DNA from: Gigaspora margarita
Taxonomy: Eukaryota; Glomeromycota; Glomeromycetes; Diversisporales; Gigasporaceae
Reading direction: 5' to 3'
Assembly: GCA_009809945.1 (NCBI GenBank)
Contig: WTPW01000851.1
Location: forward strand, 1-64,000
DNA length: 64,000 nucleotides
The notes under the pieces were generated by a model. It was given only the letters and a program-made list of their open reading frames with translations, ran no database searches and was not told where the DNA came from. Positions 11,603 to 23,155 of this stretch are shown piece by piece. The translations under genes were made by a program, and so were the position numbers. Position 1 is the stretch's first letter. Every line of letters begins with the position of its first letter.

Positions 11603-12139
11603 TAAGTGATTTTTAAATATCAAATTGATAAATAAATTTATTACAGACATTACTGGCAGTATCATATTGTTATTATGCTACCTACTACATCTAATTATTC
11701 ATTAAAACTAGGCGACGAAACCCATACGTTGTTTTCTATCAAATAAAATTGTCAAGGTATGACAGGATAATGTCCTACTTATTCACTTTATGCGATAATA
11801 TATATATATATTTATCTGCGCTTCCCACAATGTGTTTTTTTTTATTTTTTTTTTACTTCTAATTATAGTTAATACTTAAATCTGAATTACTATGTTTTTT
11901 TTTTAATAATATATTTATAATATATATCCAGATATAAAATAAATCCGGATATAAATTACCATATTTTAATATAATTTTATGAAATGAAGCATTAACTCTA
12001 CTTCTAATGTATCAAATTACAAGAATAAATGGGGCAGTAGGATTTGTCATTAGTTGAAATGTTTCTTATCATTGCAATTGACTATAAAATTTTGTCTAGA
12101 GAAACTCTATGAAAAAAAAAATGGTTGCCTCACCATAAC

Positions 12140-12255
12140 TTAATTCGAAAGAAATTGAAAATTTTTAGTCAAATCGAAATTTTTTGAAATTTGGCCAAGT
12201 TTTATCAAAATTTCTCGAAATTTGACCAAATTTAATCAAACTTATCGAAATTTTA

Positions 12256-12299
<44 letters not shown>

Positions 12300-12515
12300 G
12301 AAGATCACATGATAATAAGTAATAATATTATTGGACGAGATCAACTTTAAAAAATTTTTTTTACGTTGACTTCGAAATTTATCGAAATTTTTGCACAAAT
12401 CAATCGAAATTTATCGAAATTTTGAATAAATCAACCTAAATTTATCGAAAAAGTTTGCATAAATCGATCGAAATTTTTGCTTTAAATCGAAAGAATTTTT
12501 ACGTGTCCCTGCACC
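12140..12515. repeat. Left-arm-only insert of AAATTTATCGAAATTT repeats
   Basis: The right arm runs directly from CTTAATT to a CACCTGGAATTGG-like sequence; here about 370 bases of imperfect AAATTTATCGAAATTTTTG-like repeats, with a run of more than 30 A at about 12266-12297, lie between. Open frames in it are low-complexity. The repeat resembles the CGAAATCTTTCGAAAG repeats at 63422-63620. Confidence 0.65.
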
Positions 12516-12619
12516 CGGAATTGGGGCGTGCACGGGATGAACGTTTTACTAAGTCATAGGAAGACATTCATATGATTGGCTGATGTAAATCAATTGCCCG
12601 GGTAACTTATTTATACACT

Positions 12620-12835
12620 TTAAGTACTTTTGAGAATGTAATGTTTCACTAATATAAAGTACACTTTTTTTTTTTGACCTTTAGCTTCGCAAGAGCGTAA
12701 ATATTCGCTGTCCAAAATAATAATGAAAAGATCGAGAACCTGAAAAACTTCGCTTAGAAGGCAACCGTTTTTTGGATCATATCCATTAAAGTTTTTTGTT
12801 CCCACTATAAGACGCAGTTTAATTTGATTTGGCAA
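12620..12835 (-). pseudogene. Decayed divergent ORF upstream of hydrolase
   Basis: The frame reads NQIKLRLIVGTKNFNGYDPK and faces away from the hydrolase. The matching segment in the right arm (about 31430-31610) keeps a similar translation but in shifted frames (SRSFHDYFGQRIFTLLRS, then stop), so at least one copy is out of frame. I do not recognise the family. It may be the end of a former neighbouring gene carried along in the duplication. Confidence 0.3.
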
Positions 12836-12965
12836 ATTATTTCTATATAAAGGGATTCGAAACGCCTAGTCATTTCACAATAAAATCGAAATTAAGGTGC
12901 ATGTAAAGACATAAAAACAAATCATATTATTTACTAAAATTCACTTGATATCTTTGTAAAAAAAA

Positions 12966-14627
12966 ATGCACGAAGCCTATTTTTTTGAACAACAGGATGG
13001 CTCGAGAATTGCTTACAATATTCTTGAACCACAAATGCCGGATGATATTAAAAAAACACCGTTAATATTAATCATGGGAATGTAAATATTTGCATTTTAA
13101 ATAAAATTATTCCCGTAATTCTTAAATTAACATGATAAAATTTGTTAATTAAGTTATGGTGTTAAAGAAATGTTTATGGGTCTGAAAGAAGGTTAATATT
13201 AATATCCTTGTTTTAAATGGCATAGTGGAAAATTTTGGATTTACTAAAAATGTAACAATTATAAAGGTTACTTTTTTTTTTTTTAACATTGGTTGATGCT
13301 AATTAAATTATATTTGCCCCCAAATTCAACCTACGAATCCCTATTCAAAATTCCAAATCCCAAAAATAATAAGTTATTATCTCAAATCCCAATCTCAAAA
13401 TGTAATAAAGTTGGAATTTGGAATTTGGAATGAATAAGTTAAATAAACCAATTTCTATTTAATCTTCCCTAGCATTTTGTCTTTATCATTATGGTTTAGT
13501 AAACCAAAATTTTTACCAAAGTTTACAATGTGTAGAAAAGTAACTAACTTAATTAATTATTATTAGAATTGGCTAAAAATCAAAAAGGTTTGTTGCATTT
13601 ATTTTATTANAGATTTTATTCATTTGACTAACATCTCGAATTGTTAATTCATTTAGTGATTGTATTTGATAATCGTGGAATGGGTGAATCAAGCGTTGTT
13701 TCTCCATATGATCCAATCTCATTTGATTTGATGGCACAAGATACAATCGCATTGATCAAACATCTTGGAATCAAACGATTTAATTTGTTAGGATGGTCTT
13801 TGGGAGGTAATATCAAAAGTTTAAATATCAAAATTTTGATAAATAATTTTTTTATAGACTATTTTTATGTATAGGCATTATTGCAATTCATGTTGCTTCA
13901 AATCTTTCATTAGATCTTGAACTAGAAAAACTTATTATTTGTGCAAGGTACGCATAATAAGTATTTGATAATTTGTAAATATTATTTAACTTAAAATCTT
14001 TTTCATTAATAAAGTCAAGTTCAATCTCTGGTATCTTCATATGGTGAATGCCTTTATAATTTACCAAAGCCACCAGATGGCCCAACAAATATTCAAGAAC
14101 AAAAAGATAAATTTATGAGAACAAAGAATGAGAGATTTATTGATTATATGGTTAAACATCCAGACATATTTGATAAATATGCAGAAATACATGTTACATC
14201 TAATTGTCCATTTGAGATTTTCAGTTTGTATATTTTAGCTGTACCTTACTATGTTCAAAGTTCATGAGACTTAAAGGAATAACTATTTGATTTGTTTTTA
14301 GAAAGACAATGGGAAGCAGTTAAAGAAACAAATATTTTATCAAAATCAAAAACAATTAATGTTCCAACTTTGCTAATTCATGGTGAAGATGATGAACACG
14401 TTCCAATTGAAAATAGTAAACTTCTTGCTCGTGAAATTACTAATAGCAAATTTATTTCAATTCCCAAAACCGGACATACGTAAGTGTAGTTTTAAATATT
14501 TGTTTAATTTAATTTAAAAATTTTTACTAATTATTTTTCATAACATTGTTGTTTATTTAAAAATAAAAGGTTTTGGATTGGTGCACCGGAGTCTATAACC
14601 TTCATAAATGAGTTTTTATCTACCTAA
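12966..14627 (+). CDS. Alpha/beta hydrolase-fold protein, eight exons (left copy)
   Basis: The protein is a predicted serine hydrolase of the alpha/beta fold; the substrate is unknown. My exon model is 12966-13081, 13154-13191, 13567-13587, 13657-13806, 13875-13947, 14015-14223, 14302-14479 and 14570-14627, giving 843 bases and about 280 residues with GT-AG introns throughout. The second intron is long (375 bases). Landmarks in order are LILIMG (oxyanion-loop region), VFDNRGMGESS, the nucleophile elbow GWSLGG, the acid loop LIHGEDDEHVP and the histidine in PKTGHTFW. The likely triad is thus Ser in GWSLGG, Asp in HGEDD and His in GHT. Length suits a small lipase/esterase/peroxidase-like member. 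The start is the first ATG before MHEAYFFEQQDGSRIAYN. No signal peptide is seen. A second copy lies inverted at 29695-31314. Confidence 0.85.
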
Positions 14628-14639
14628 AATTAATAAAGT

Positions 14640-15110
14640 TTTTATTGAAATTTTATCAAATAATGAAATAAATCATTAATTAAGATTTATAATATTTAAT
14701 ATTAGGCATTTTTCCAAGTATAAAAATAAATTTAAGAGAAGTCCTATTTATTACGCAATTTTATGATAGATTGATAATTCTATCAATTAAAAAAAATTGC
14801 AAGACAATTGGTAGTTACTCTTAATATCATTTCCATGTACATGATATTTAAAATTATTAAAAATAATAAAAAAGCTTTGGTAACATTAAGCTTGAATTAC
14901 ATGTTTGTACATCTATGTGACATAATAATTCATTGCTATAAACAGATACTTTTACTGTAACTTTTTTATAATTCCATGCAATCAAATAATGAATAATGAA
15001 AATATATTATACTGTACATTGAAAATATTTATTTAATTAAAAATGTATAGTAATCCATTATCAGATTTCAGATTTACGATGATTTATTATCTAGGTTTAA
15101 AACCATACCC
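14640..15110 (+). other. Hydrolase 3' flank, no gene
   Basis: AT-rich sequence shared with the right arm. AATAAA-like signals follow the hydrolase stop. No other coding signal is visible. Confidence 0.5.
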
Positions 15111-15120
15111 CTGCTTTCTT

Positions 15121-15868
15121 AGCATAGCGGAAGTTTGTTTTGATTGGCTGTTATTAGGATAAATATGATTGGTGACGATCTTTTTTTTATATAGTCTATT
15201 GTAATTTTTAAAGTACTTTTAATAGTAAAAATCGTCGTGTCATATGAAACTTTTTTTTTGTAATACAAAACGTAACAACCAACTTTAGTCGTTGATAGTT
15301 TACCTTCAAACTTATTGTTTTTTAACCTGAGATGCAATAAGATGCAATAGTTCTAAAAACTAAATGAGAGGTGAATATTTTGAAAGGTCGGAAGGTGGTT
15401 CGGCGGTCTAAACAATTGGTGAGTTGAAATTGAAAGACTCTGCTTCAACTAGTTTGTTTGTGTTTTTTTATGAAAAGTATAATTTTGAACTATTATTCTA
15501 AACCGTATTTTAATATTTTTGATTATAATTTATTTAGTACAAGTATATAGTTTGTGAATATGACGTTTATAACACAATAAGTGATAGTAATAGTAGTGTT
15601 AGGAATGGTCGCGTACGTGTTATTTAGTAGACGTTTATATGTATTTATTGTGAAAAAAATAACAAAACCCTTGTAAAATCCAAATTAAAGTTGTTAATAC
15701 AAAACTGAATTAGTATATTGTAAATTTATAATATGTCTTTAGAGTGTATTGACTAATTTTTTAAAGTTCGAGAGTTATAAAATTTTTGTCCAGTACTCTA
15801 TCCGGGGTATGATCGACAATTTTTCCGGGGTATCTTAACAACCAATCAAAACGAACTTCTGCTATGCT
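15121..15868. mobile_element. MITE with 9-bp target duplication (MULE-like), with empty site known
   Basis: The ends are AGCATAGCGGAAGTTTGTTT and the complement of AGCATAGCAGAAGTTCGTTT; the inverted repeat runs about 33 bases with three mismatches. The 9-bp TGCTTTCTT is duplicated at 15112-15120 and 15869-15877. The right duplication arm has a single copy of this 9-mer (complement at 29238-29246) and no insert. A 9-bp duplication points to the Mutator superfamily. The 72-codon open frame at the left end is unlikely to be a gene. Confidence 0.92.
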
Positions 15869-16087
15869 TGCTTTCTTAACAAGAAGATATCCAGGTGCAT
15901 TAAAAAGAAAATCAAAAGATTTATAAATGCATGTATAAAAATAAAATATGTTACATTCCTAATTATATGTACTCAAATAGGCTTTTCAAAATCAACAGGA
16001 AGTCAATTTTAGATAAATAGCAGCGTCATCCCTAGCAACTATGTAATATTTACACATACTATCCATGCAAAGAGAGACTTTATAACT

Positions 16088-16742
16088 CAAAATAATGATG
16101 CAAATTTTGCAGTATCATCATGTGAGGATTTTTCTCAAAGTGCTATAAAATAAAGCTCTGATGGGATAGAATGTCTGCTACATGGATTTGTGTTTCTTCA
16201 ATAGAAGAGAACTTGCGCTAGTAATATTTATAATAATTAAAAAGATAAAAATTAAAAAATCCAAACACATAATTATAAAACAAAAAAAATAATAAAACAA
16301 TTTACCTGAAAAGCACCTTGTCCATTAACAGCAATAAATAGACATCCTTTTTCATCTTTAGGAGCTTTATAATCTACAGGAAGATTGGATTTCTTACAAC
16401 ACTAAAATGAACATCACCGTCAATAATCAATGATATTCCTATTGTATAGTAACCTCCACGAATAAAACCTTGGTTCCATCCACCAGATCAATAGTCCACA
16501 TTCCTAATACAAACAATTTTTAATATATAAAAAAAAAAATACCGATATTTGATCATGGCACTAACTAATAGCTTCCTTCATTCAGGGAGTATAAATGCAA
16601 TTAGCCAATGTTAAAATTTATTTTTAATTCTTTTATTTCTTCATTACCTCTTGTAATTTTTTCGAATACTCATCTCTAACAATTGAATCATTTGGAATAA
16701 TATCATGTTTATTGCAGCTTTTGCATTAAAATCGGCAACTTT
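16088..16742 (-). pseudogene. Relic of 3'(2'),5'-bisphosphate nucleotidase (HAL2/MET22-like)
   Basis: The family hydrolyses 3'-phosphoadenosine 5'-phosphate in sulfur metabolism and uses magnesium. Reading the minus strand gives, in order, VADFNAKAA, a segment PNDSIV followed by RDEYSKKLQE, then WTIDLVDGTK (family form WTLDPIDGTKGF), GGYYTIGISLIIDGDVHF, KGCLFIAVNGQGAFQ and SHDDTAKFASLF (family form around EKSHSSHDE). These pieces are in the right order but in different frames with stops between them, and the metal-binding DPIDGT has become DLVDGT. It is therefore a pseudogene of a host gene. It begins just inside the spacer next to the duplication border, and no copy lies beside the right arm. 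Confidence 0.78.
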
Positions 16743-16744
16743 AT

Positions 16745-17110
16745 AAATATAATGAAAATATTAATAATTATCTAAAGTATATACAGTGTTTAGGTAGTAA
16801 CGATATAAAAACATTCATTATTTTTCTATATAAAGATAAAAACATAAATCCCGATTGTGTAATTATTGTCGTGGTGCCCCGAGAATTCGTAACGCTGGGG
16901 CTCGATCTGGATGGAACCAACCCAGCATCGCCACTAAAAAAGCACAGATACGTGATAATTGACTATCAGGAAATGTTCATTTTGTCAAAAAACATTTATT
17001 GCTCAAAAATTTGTATTAGAAAAAACCTTTCGAGCATTAATAAAAAGCTTTCCTTGATCAATTTTACTATATTGGTTCTCTAACCTCTAACCATAATATT
17101 GTGGAAGGAA
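16745..17110. other. No recognisable gene; small GC-richer patch
   Basis: A patch at about 16868-16935 (GGTGCCCCGAGAATTCGTAA and following) is richer in G+C than its surroundings. I cannot assign it. The open frame 16871-17083 has no recognised motif. Confidence 0.4.
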
Positions 17111-17116
17111 CTCATA

Positions 17117-17354
17117 CAGGGGGTCCCCAAAATTCCGGGTCGGGATAAGTCGGAGTGCATCAGAATCATGGTCGGCTGGATCGGAATTGATCAATTTTGT
17201 CCCATGATCATAAAAAATTTTACTAATAAATCATATCCATTCATTAAGTAAAAAATGCCCAGCTGATAATTTTGCTATAGAACCTGCTAACAACTAGAAC
17301 TAAACGCCGACCTAGATCCGACGCATCCAACCCAGAATTTTGGAGACCCTCCTG
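17117..17354. mobile_element. TA-flanked MITE, GGGTCCCCAAAATTCCGGGT family, copy 1
   Basis: The ends CAGGGGGTCCCCAAAATTCC and the complement of CAGGAGGGTCTCCAAAATTC are flanked by TA. The whole 238 bases match, in inverse orientation, the two halves of the copy at 23156-23894, so this is the uninterrupted version. It is probably Tc1/mariner-derived. Confidence 0.9.
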
Positions 17355-17356
17355 TA

Positions 17357-18190
17357 AAATTCGTACACATTTACGGTATGCATTCATCTTTTGCCATGTT
17401 GTCAAATATAATGGATTTGATTCAGTATCAATGATGCTATCGGTCTCTTTTTATTGCGGTTAAATTACAATTTTTCGGGTCATAATTTTAAATCACGTTA
17501 CTAAACGTGATTTCTGGTTATAGAGATAAATTTTCACTTACTACAACAGTAATGTAACTCATGAAATATAAAATGTCTTGTTTCTCAAAAAAAAAAAAAA
17601 GATGACAGTTATACGAAAACGCAAGACAACTTTTACTTGAAAATTTTCAATTTTCACAACCAATTGAGTTGACTGTTTTGAAGATGTGCTTTGGTCGTTA
17701 TATAATTTCTTATTATGTATTAAAGAATTGAATAAGTCAATAAATTACAAAGAAAAATAAACATTTTTTACTAGTTATTCTAGTTAATTTATAATATTTA
17801 ATAAATCTAATATAAAAATCGAACGCTGTACCATGATGATTGCGTAACAATTTTTGAGTAAATTCAACTTTTACATCGAATGCATACACAAGAACAAATC
17901 GATCAATTGATCTTTATTTAAATCCCATATAAGAAGTGAATTACAAGCGCAAACATGAAGCATTTCGACATCTTTTTTTTTTTTTTTTAAAAAAAAAAAA
18001 TCATGAACAAATAAAAATAGGAATAATAAAAGAAATAAAACTCAAATTGATTGCTACAACGTCTATATATGTCAATAAGACCTAGTTCAATACATAGTAA
18101 GCGAACTATTTAACATTATAAATTCAGCTAAACGCAGTCTATTAATTAAATTTTCCTATTTTTTTTTTCTTTTGTATTTCCTTTTTTTCT
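17357..18190. other. No recognisable gene
   Basis: AT-rich, with a T-run/A-run pair at about 17970-18000. A minus-strand host gene begins to be readable just to the right (stop at 18196-18198). Confidence 0.5.
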
Positions 18191-18195
18191 TTGGA

Positions 18196-18969
18196 TTAAA
18201 CTTCTTGTTCTTCAATTTTTTGCGAGTTTTCAACATCAGCTAAATCCTTATGCTTTCCATTATTGTCTTCATTATCAGATTGTATTTCTTCATTTAAATA
18301 ATCTTTGATTCGAAGATTTAAATGAGCTATGCTGTTTTTATGTTGTTGCGTGACAATAGAATTGATATTATCATTCGATGATATCGATTATTGAAGATTC
18401 GTTGATTGAGAACTTTCAGTTCAACTAATACGACAATAGAGGTTTTTAGATAATCGATGTCGGTGACCTCAATCATTATTTTACCAGACTTCGAAAATTT
18501 AAGAACTCCTTATACAAAATAGTAAGATCATAATTTAATATTAGAGCCTAAATGGCCTAAATATTTAAACCGGTGAATCATGAGGATAAATAATTGTCAT
18601 GTCCATTTTAACATCAGGTTTACCGGTGATGGAATTATACTGTATCGTTTTCACTCCAAATTGGATAAAATTTCGATTTTTTGACTCACGGTTAACAGCA
18701 CAGAGTACATGCAATGGGGGACGCTTAAAGGCATTACTTATGTCAAATTCGCGATTTGGGTTGCCACTGTCAAATGAAACATGGTTCAAAATTTTAACAA
18801 TATATTTACCAGAGGTAAATACAATGTCCCCATTCATAAATGTCTGAGATGGATGGCCTACGGAAAAGAAATACTTAAATTTGATGGTTTGAGACAAATC
18901 CTTAGTATATTTGTGTTTGGCAACTCCATCCGAGCATAAGCAATTTTTTTTACAGAGATTATGAAACAT
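18196..18969 (-). CDS. Unidentified host gene, 3' part; upstream part cut off by hAT
   Basis: Two stretches on the minus strand look protein-coding. One (18565-18969) reads SVGHPSQTFMNGDIVFTSGK... VKMDMTIIYPHDSP and has the look of a beta-rich domain. The other, ending at the stop 18196-18198, reads IAHLNLRIKDYLNEEIQSDN... DVENSQKIEEQEV and is acidic, with a connecting piece KFSKSGKIMIEVTDIDYLKT around 18440-18500. Upstream, beyond the hAT element, 22915-23040 gives VLVRYTVFVKCAKRMNSVIE and continues through the single target site into YCFQYLKNEFSCF. Splice sites and frame changes are not settled, so the gene may be active only without the insertion, or already decayed. I do not recognise the family. 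Confidence 0.45.
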
Positions 18970-19013
18970 GAGAACTCATTTTTCAGATATTGAAAGCAAT
19001 AATTGTCATGGAG

Positions 19014-22000
19014 TAGGGTTGTAAATCGATTCTTAAAATTGAAATCGATGATCGAACACCCTAAAATCGATTAAAAATCGATAATCGAATCCTAAATCTA
19101 TCATAATTTTTATACTAACTTGTCTAATTATTGTGCTGTGCAAGAAGATGAACCCTCTGCAGATGATGCCATGTGAAAATTGTGATTTTTTGCGATTTCA
19201 AAAATTTGATAGACTATTTAGAATTTCAGTGATTTCCACCATCACCCTTAAAGATTATAGGATCATACCTTTTTGTAAACTGCTGCAACTTTAATCTATA
19301 TATTATATAATTTTATAAGTATAAATAATAATCTATATTTATTTTAATATACTGTATATAAAAAATAAGAAAAATAATATAAAATTAATCATAATAAATA
19401 AATAAAAAAATAAGTAGAATTGTGGAGAAAAAAGTGTCTTTCAAAAAAACTCCACTTTAAAATAAATTATAATATAAATAAATAAAATAAAAGTAGAGAA
19501 AAAAGTATTTGCTAAAAAAACTCCACTTCAAAAATAAACTGTTAAAATATATATAAATTTATGGATACATATAAATTTCATTAGTAATATTTAAAATATT
19601 AATATTTTACAATTAAAATTTTTAATAAAATTTATACTTACATTAATTGTCCCAATTAGTTTTACTTTGAATATTTATATAATTTTTATTTCTTTTTAAA
19701 AACATTAATTTTTCTACTAAATTTGGATTTAATAATGTTCTTTCAGATGTAATTAATTTACCAGTATCAGAAAATAATCTTTCTGAAGGTACAGATGTAG
19801 CTGGTATTGATAAATATTTCATTGCAAGTTGAGATAATTTTGGATAATGAATTTTATTAATTTGCCACCATTTAAAAGGATCATGTTCTTCTAAAGCTGG
19901 AAGAACATTTTCATTTTGATAACAAATAAATTCATCATAAGTTGGAGTAGGAATTGTTTGATTTCTTTTAGCAAAAATACTAGCCATTGCAGATTTACTT
20001 GTTGAAGCTTGATAAGTTACCAAATTTTGAGGTATAAGATTTTTTGTAACATTTTCATATTCTTTTTTAATTTCATCTATTGTTTGAAATTTTGATTCCT
20101 AATAATAAAATTAGTATATTATGTTAATTACAAATATTATAACCAATAAGTTTTACCTGTGTTAAAAATTCTAAATCTTTAAATCTAAGATCAAAAAATG
20201 ATGCATAAATTCCAATATCATTTGGATAATTCCAATGTAAAGCTAAATCATTATTAATAAATTTTTGTATTTCTATAGCTTCTGAGTTTTAAAGTTAGTA
20301 AATTTTTCAGAAAAAGAATTTTGAAGAGAAACCATACAAGGATATATTAAATTAAGTGTTGGATAATATTGACCACTAAATAATTTAGTAAGTTGTTCAA
20401 AAGGTTCAAGCAATTGAACTACTTCTTTGATAATCTTCCATTCATTAATTGNTGGAATTAATTCTTCCAAAAATTCTNCTTCTTGTTTAACTCTATTACT
20501 AATATCTTGTAGTAAAGTTTCTTTAAGTGTAATAATAGCAGGTTTTAGTATAATAAGACGTTCAAATGCATAATAAACAGAATTCCATCTAGTATTATTT
20601 GCTTTAACTACATTAAGAATAATATATTTCTCATCATCATCTAACTTATTATTATTATCTTTTTGTTGATTAATAAGATAAAGTTGAGCTTCTCTAAGTT
20701 GTTGTTGTTTTTTATCTTAAGATAAAAATCTAATTAAATTTTTACATTTTGTTACTAAATAATCTATTTCTTTAATTCTATTAATAATGCTTAACTGAAG
20801 AGTATGAGCTGTACAACATATATGTGTTCCAATTCTAAGTTGATTAATAGCTGATTTTATATTACTTCCATTATCAGTAACAATAGCACATAATTTANAT
20901 TCAAGTTGATATTTATTAATAAGTTTTTCAATTTCTTCTTTAATTATTACTGCTGTATNAGGATATGGAATTTCTTTAATAGTTAAAAGAATTTCACTTG
21001 GAATAAAATCATTTGTTACCCAATGTAATATAACTCCAAGATAAGATGTATGTGCTGCAGAACTCCACAAATCTAATGTCATACTAATGTAATTAGCTTC
21101 ATTAATTCTTTGTTGAATTTCTGTAATTTTATCATAATAAACTTTATCAATTTTATCTTTTAAAACTTGTCTATAGGGAAGTTTATATTTAGGATCTAAA
21201 TCATAAGAATATTTAATAAAATCTTCATCTTCAACAATTGAAAGTGGTTGAACACTATTAATTATAAATCTAAGAAGACTATTATTTAATTTTTGCATTT
21301 GCATTTTAGAATGTGGTTTTATAATTTCTAAAGATTGATATAATGTTAATTGCCCTTGTGAAATTGGATTTTTTTTAATTCATCTGCTGATATTTTATTT
21401 AATGAAGATTTAGTTATTTGATGTCTATTATGAAGATGTGCTTTCATTGTTGATGGAGTGTTACAATATTCAAGAACAACATTACAATTAGCTATCTGAC
21501 ACTGAACTTTTCCATTATTAGGTTGAGAAAAGAATTTCCAAACAAATGATGTTTTTGGTTTAGTTGAAATTTTAGATTTTTTTTTTCTTTTTGCTGGTAT
21601 TAAAGGCTCAGAAGATATATTTGGATTAGATTCTTGATTAGTCTCATTATCACTTTGAACAATATTTTGCAAATTGTCTTCTTCATTAGTGCTACTATTA
21701 TCTTCTTCATAAAGACCAGCAAAAATATCATCATCATCAGAAATATAATCTAAAGATTGATCTTCATTAAATCTCTCATATAAAATACTTTGTTGGTTTT
21801 CAAGTTGACGACGCTTAGCTCTGGTTGTAGTAGCCATAATTATGTCAATTGCATTCACTTAATTGTTATCTAATTGCGCAACTGTGAAATTGTATTTATA
21901 GTTTTTTGTATACTATATCAATATTGTTATTTTCAATTGCGCAATTAGATAACAATTAAGTAAATGCAATATGGGCTGTAATTTGCAAAATTTTATTATT

Positions 22001-22906
22001 TTGCAAGCCACAATAAATAAATACTAAGCGAAGTACAAAATAAAGGCTTAATATTTTAATAACATAAAGCAGCCTGTAATTTTGATAACAAACTATAGAT
22101 TGTGAATACGGGTAGCTATACTGCTCAGTTGATGTTGTAGTAGTACAAAGGTAAAACGGTAATGATTATTTACTATATTACTTCCATTGTTTGAATTTGA
22201 TATTTAAAACTTTTATTTAAAGACTTAAAATTTGATAATCAAGAGTTAAAGTACATCGACATTTGATCATTATACTCACAAGCTAATAAATGCAAGCAGA
22301 GATTAAATGGACTTTAATACAGTATTAGGGTGATTTAGAATTAATAATTAGATTTTAAATAAGTATTCTATAAAAAAATTTTTTTCTTCTCTGATTAGAA
22401 ATTTTAAAAAGTAATAGAATTTTTAAATCCCACTTCAATTAATTCTGAGCCACACGATATTACCTTTTTCAAACCACAACAAACAAATACCAGGCTTAGA
22501 GCTATTTAGGTTTAATGTTTTAACAACACAATGCGCCCTGTAATTTTAAGAAACAAGCCACTTAAATTTCTTACGTATCTGAAAGCAAAGAGAACATTTA
22601 GATATTTACAACACTTTGCAAAAAAGATGTGATCCATGATTTTTGTGATGAATCAGTAAAATTNTTGATCAAAAAATTGCTAATTTTTCATGATTTTACA
22701 AGATATCTGATCAGCAAAGGNCACATCTTTTTGCAAACATTTAATATAAAACGATTATATACTTTAAAATCGATTCTTAACAAAGAATCGATCCTAAAAT
22801 ATTTAATCGTTTGTAGAAACGATTAAATCGTTTTTACAGAAATGAGAATCGATTCTAATTCGATTAACGATTCAAACGATTATCAACGAATCGATTTACA
22901 ACCCTA
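19014..22906 (-). mobile_element. hAT transposon with perfect 8-bp target duplication
   Basis: TCATGGAG flanks the element exactly at 19006-19013 and 22907-22914. The ends are TAGGGTTGTAAATCGATTC (19 bases) and its exact complement. Subterminal zones on both sides are rich in AATCGATT/AAACGATT motifs, likely transposase-binding sites. The single transposase gene is on the minus strand. Identical target copies and identical ends suggest a young insertion. It splits an unidentified host gene. Confidence 0.96.
19643..21858 (-). pseudogene. hAT transposase with BED zinc finger
   Basis: The product would bind the element's ends and catalyse cut-and-paste movement. From the N terminus there is an acidic leader, then a BED finger (SFVWKFFSQPNNGKVQCQ... 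VLEYCNTPSTMKAHLHNRHQ, with C-C-H-H spacing). The DDE core starts with MTLDLWSSAAHTSYLGV, followed by AIVTDNGSNIKSAINQ and CTAHTLQLSI. The C-terminal dimerisation block is FKWWQINKIHYPKLSQLAMK, then PATSVPSERLFSDTGK and LMFLKRN. A GT-AG intron of 58 bases lies at 20099-20156. The frame is broken in an A-run near 21375, by a stop at 20717-20719 and by a shift near 20285, and there are four ambiguous bases. The A-run break could be an assembly error; as given, the gene is nearly but not fully intact. Confidence 0.9.
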
Positions 22907-23049
22907 TCATGGAGTACTCGACTGTGGGTTTTAACTTGATCCTCAATAACTGAATTCATTCGCTTGGCACATTTCACGAAGACTGTGTATCGTACAAGTA
23001 CTTCTAACACTTATTTGTTAGAAAGTGTTTATTCGATACAAAAAATCCC

Positions 23050-23150
23050 TGTTTTATTAAAAATTCATCGATATTTATACAAGATTATTGATTAATCATG
23101 TTACACACATTAGACTAATTCCGAATCACACTATGCACCTTTCACAGGGA
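23050..23150. other. Flank of host gene, no feature
   Basis: Short AT-rich stretch between the hAT-interrupted gene and the next MITE. Nothing is recognised. Confidence 0.4.
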
Positions 23151-23155
23151 TTTTA

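Larger units (their letters stand above)
11960..16067 (+). repeat. Left arm of large inverted duplication
   Basis: From about 11960 (TTTTAATATAATTTTATG) to about 16067 (CTAGCAACTATGTAATATTT) the sequence matches the reverse complement of 29063-31935, apart from two insertions unique to this arm (about 12140-12515 and 15121-15868) and scattered substitutions. It contains the intact alpha/beta hydrolase gene. About 13 kb separates the arms. Confidence 0.9.

Noticed and set aside
12165-12398. Open frame with a run of phenylalanine
   Set aside because: It is an A-run within a degenerate repeat that is absent from the matching arm of the duplication.
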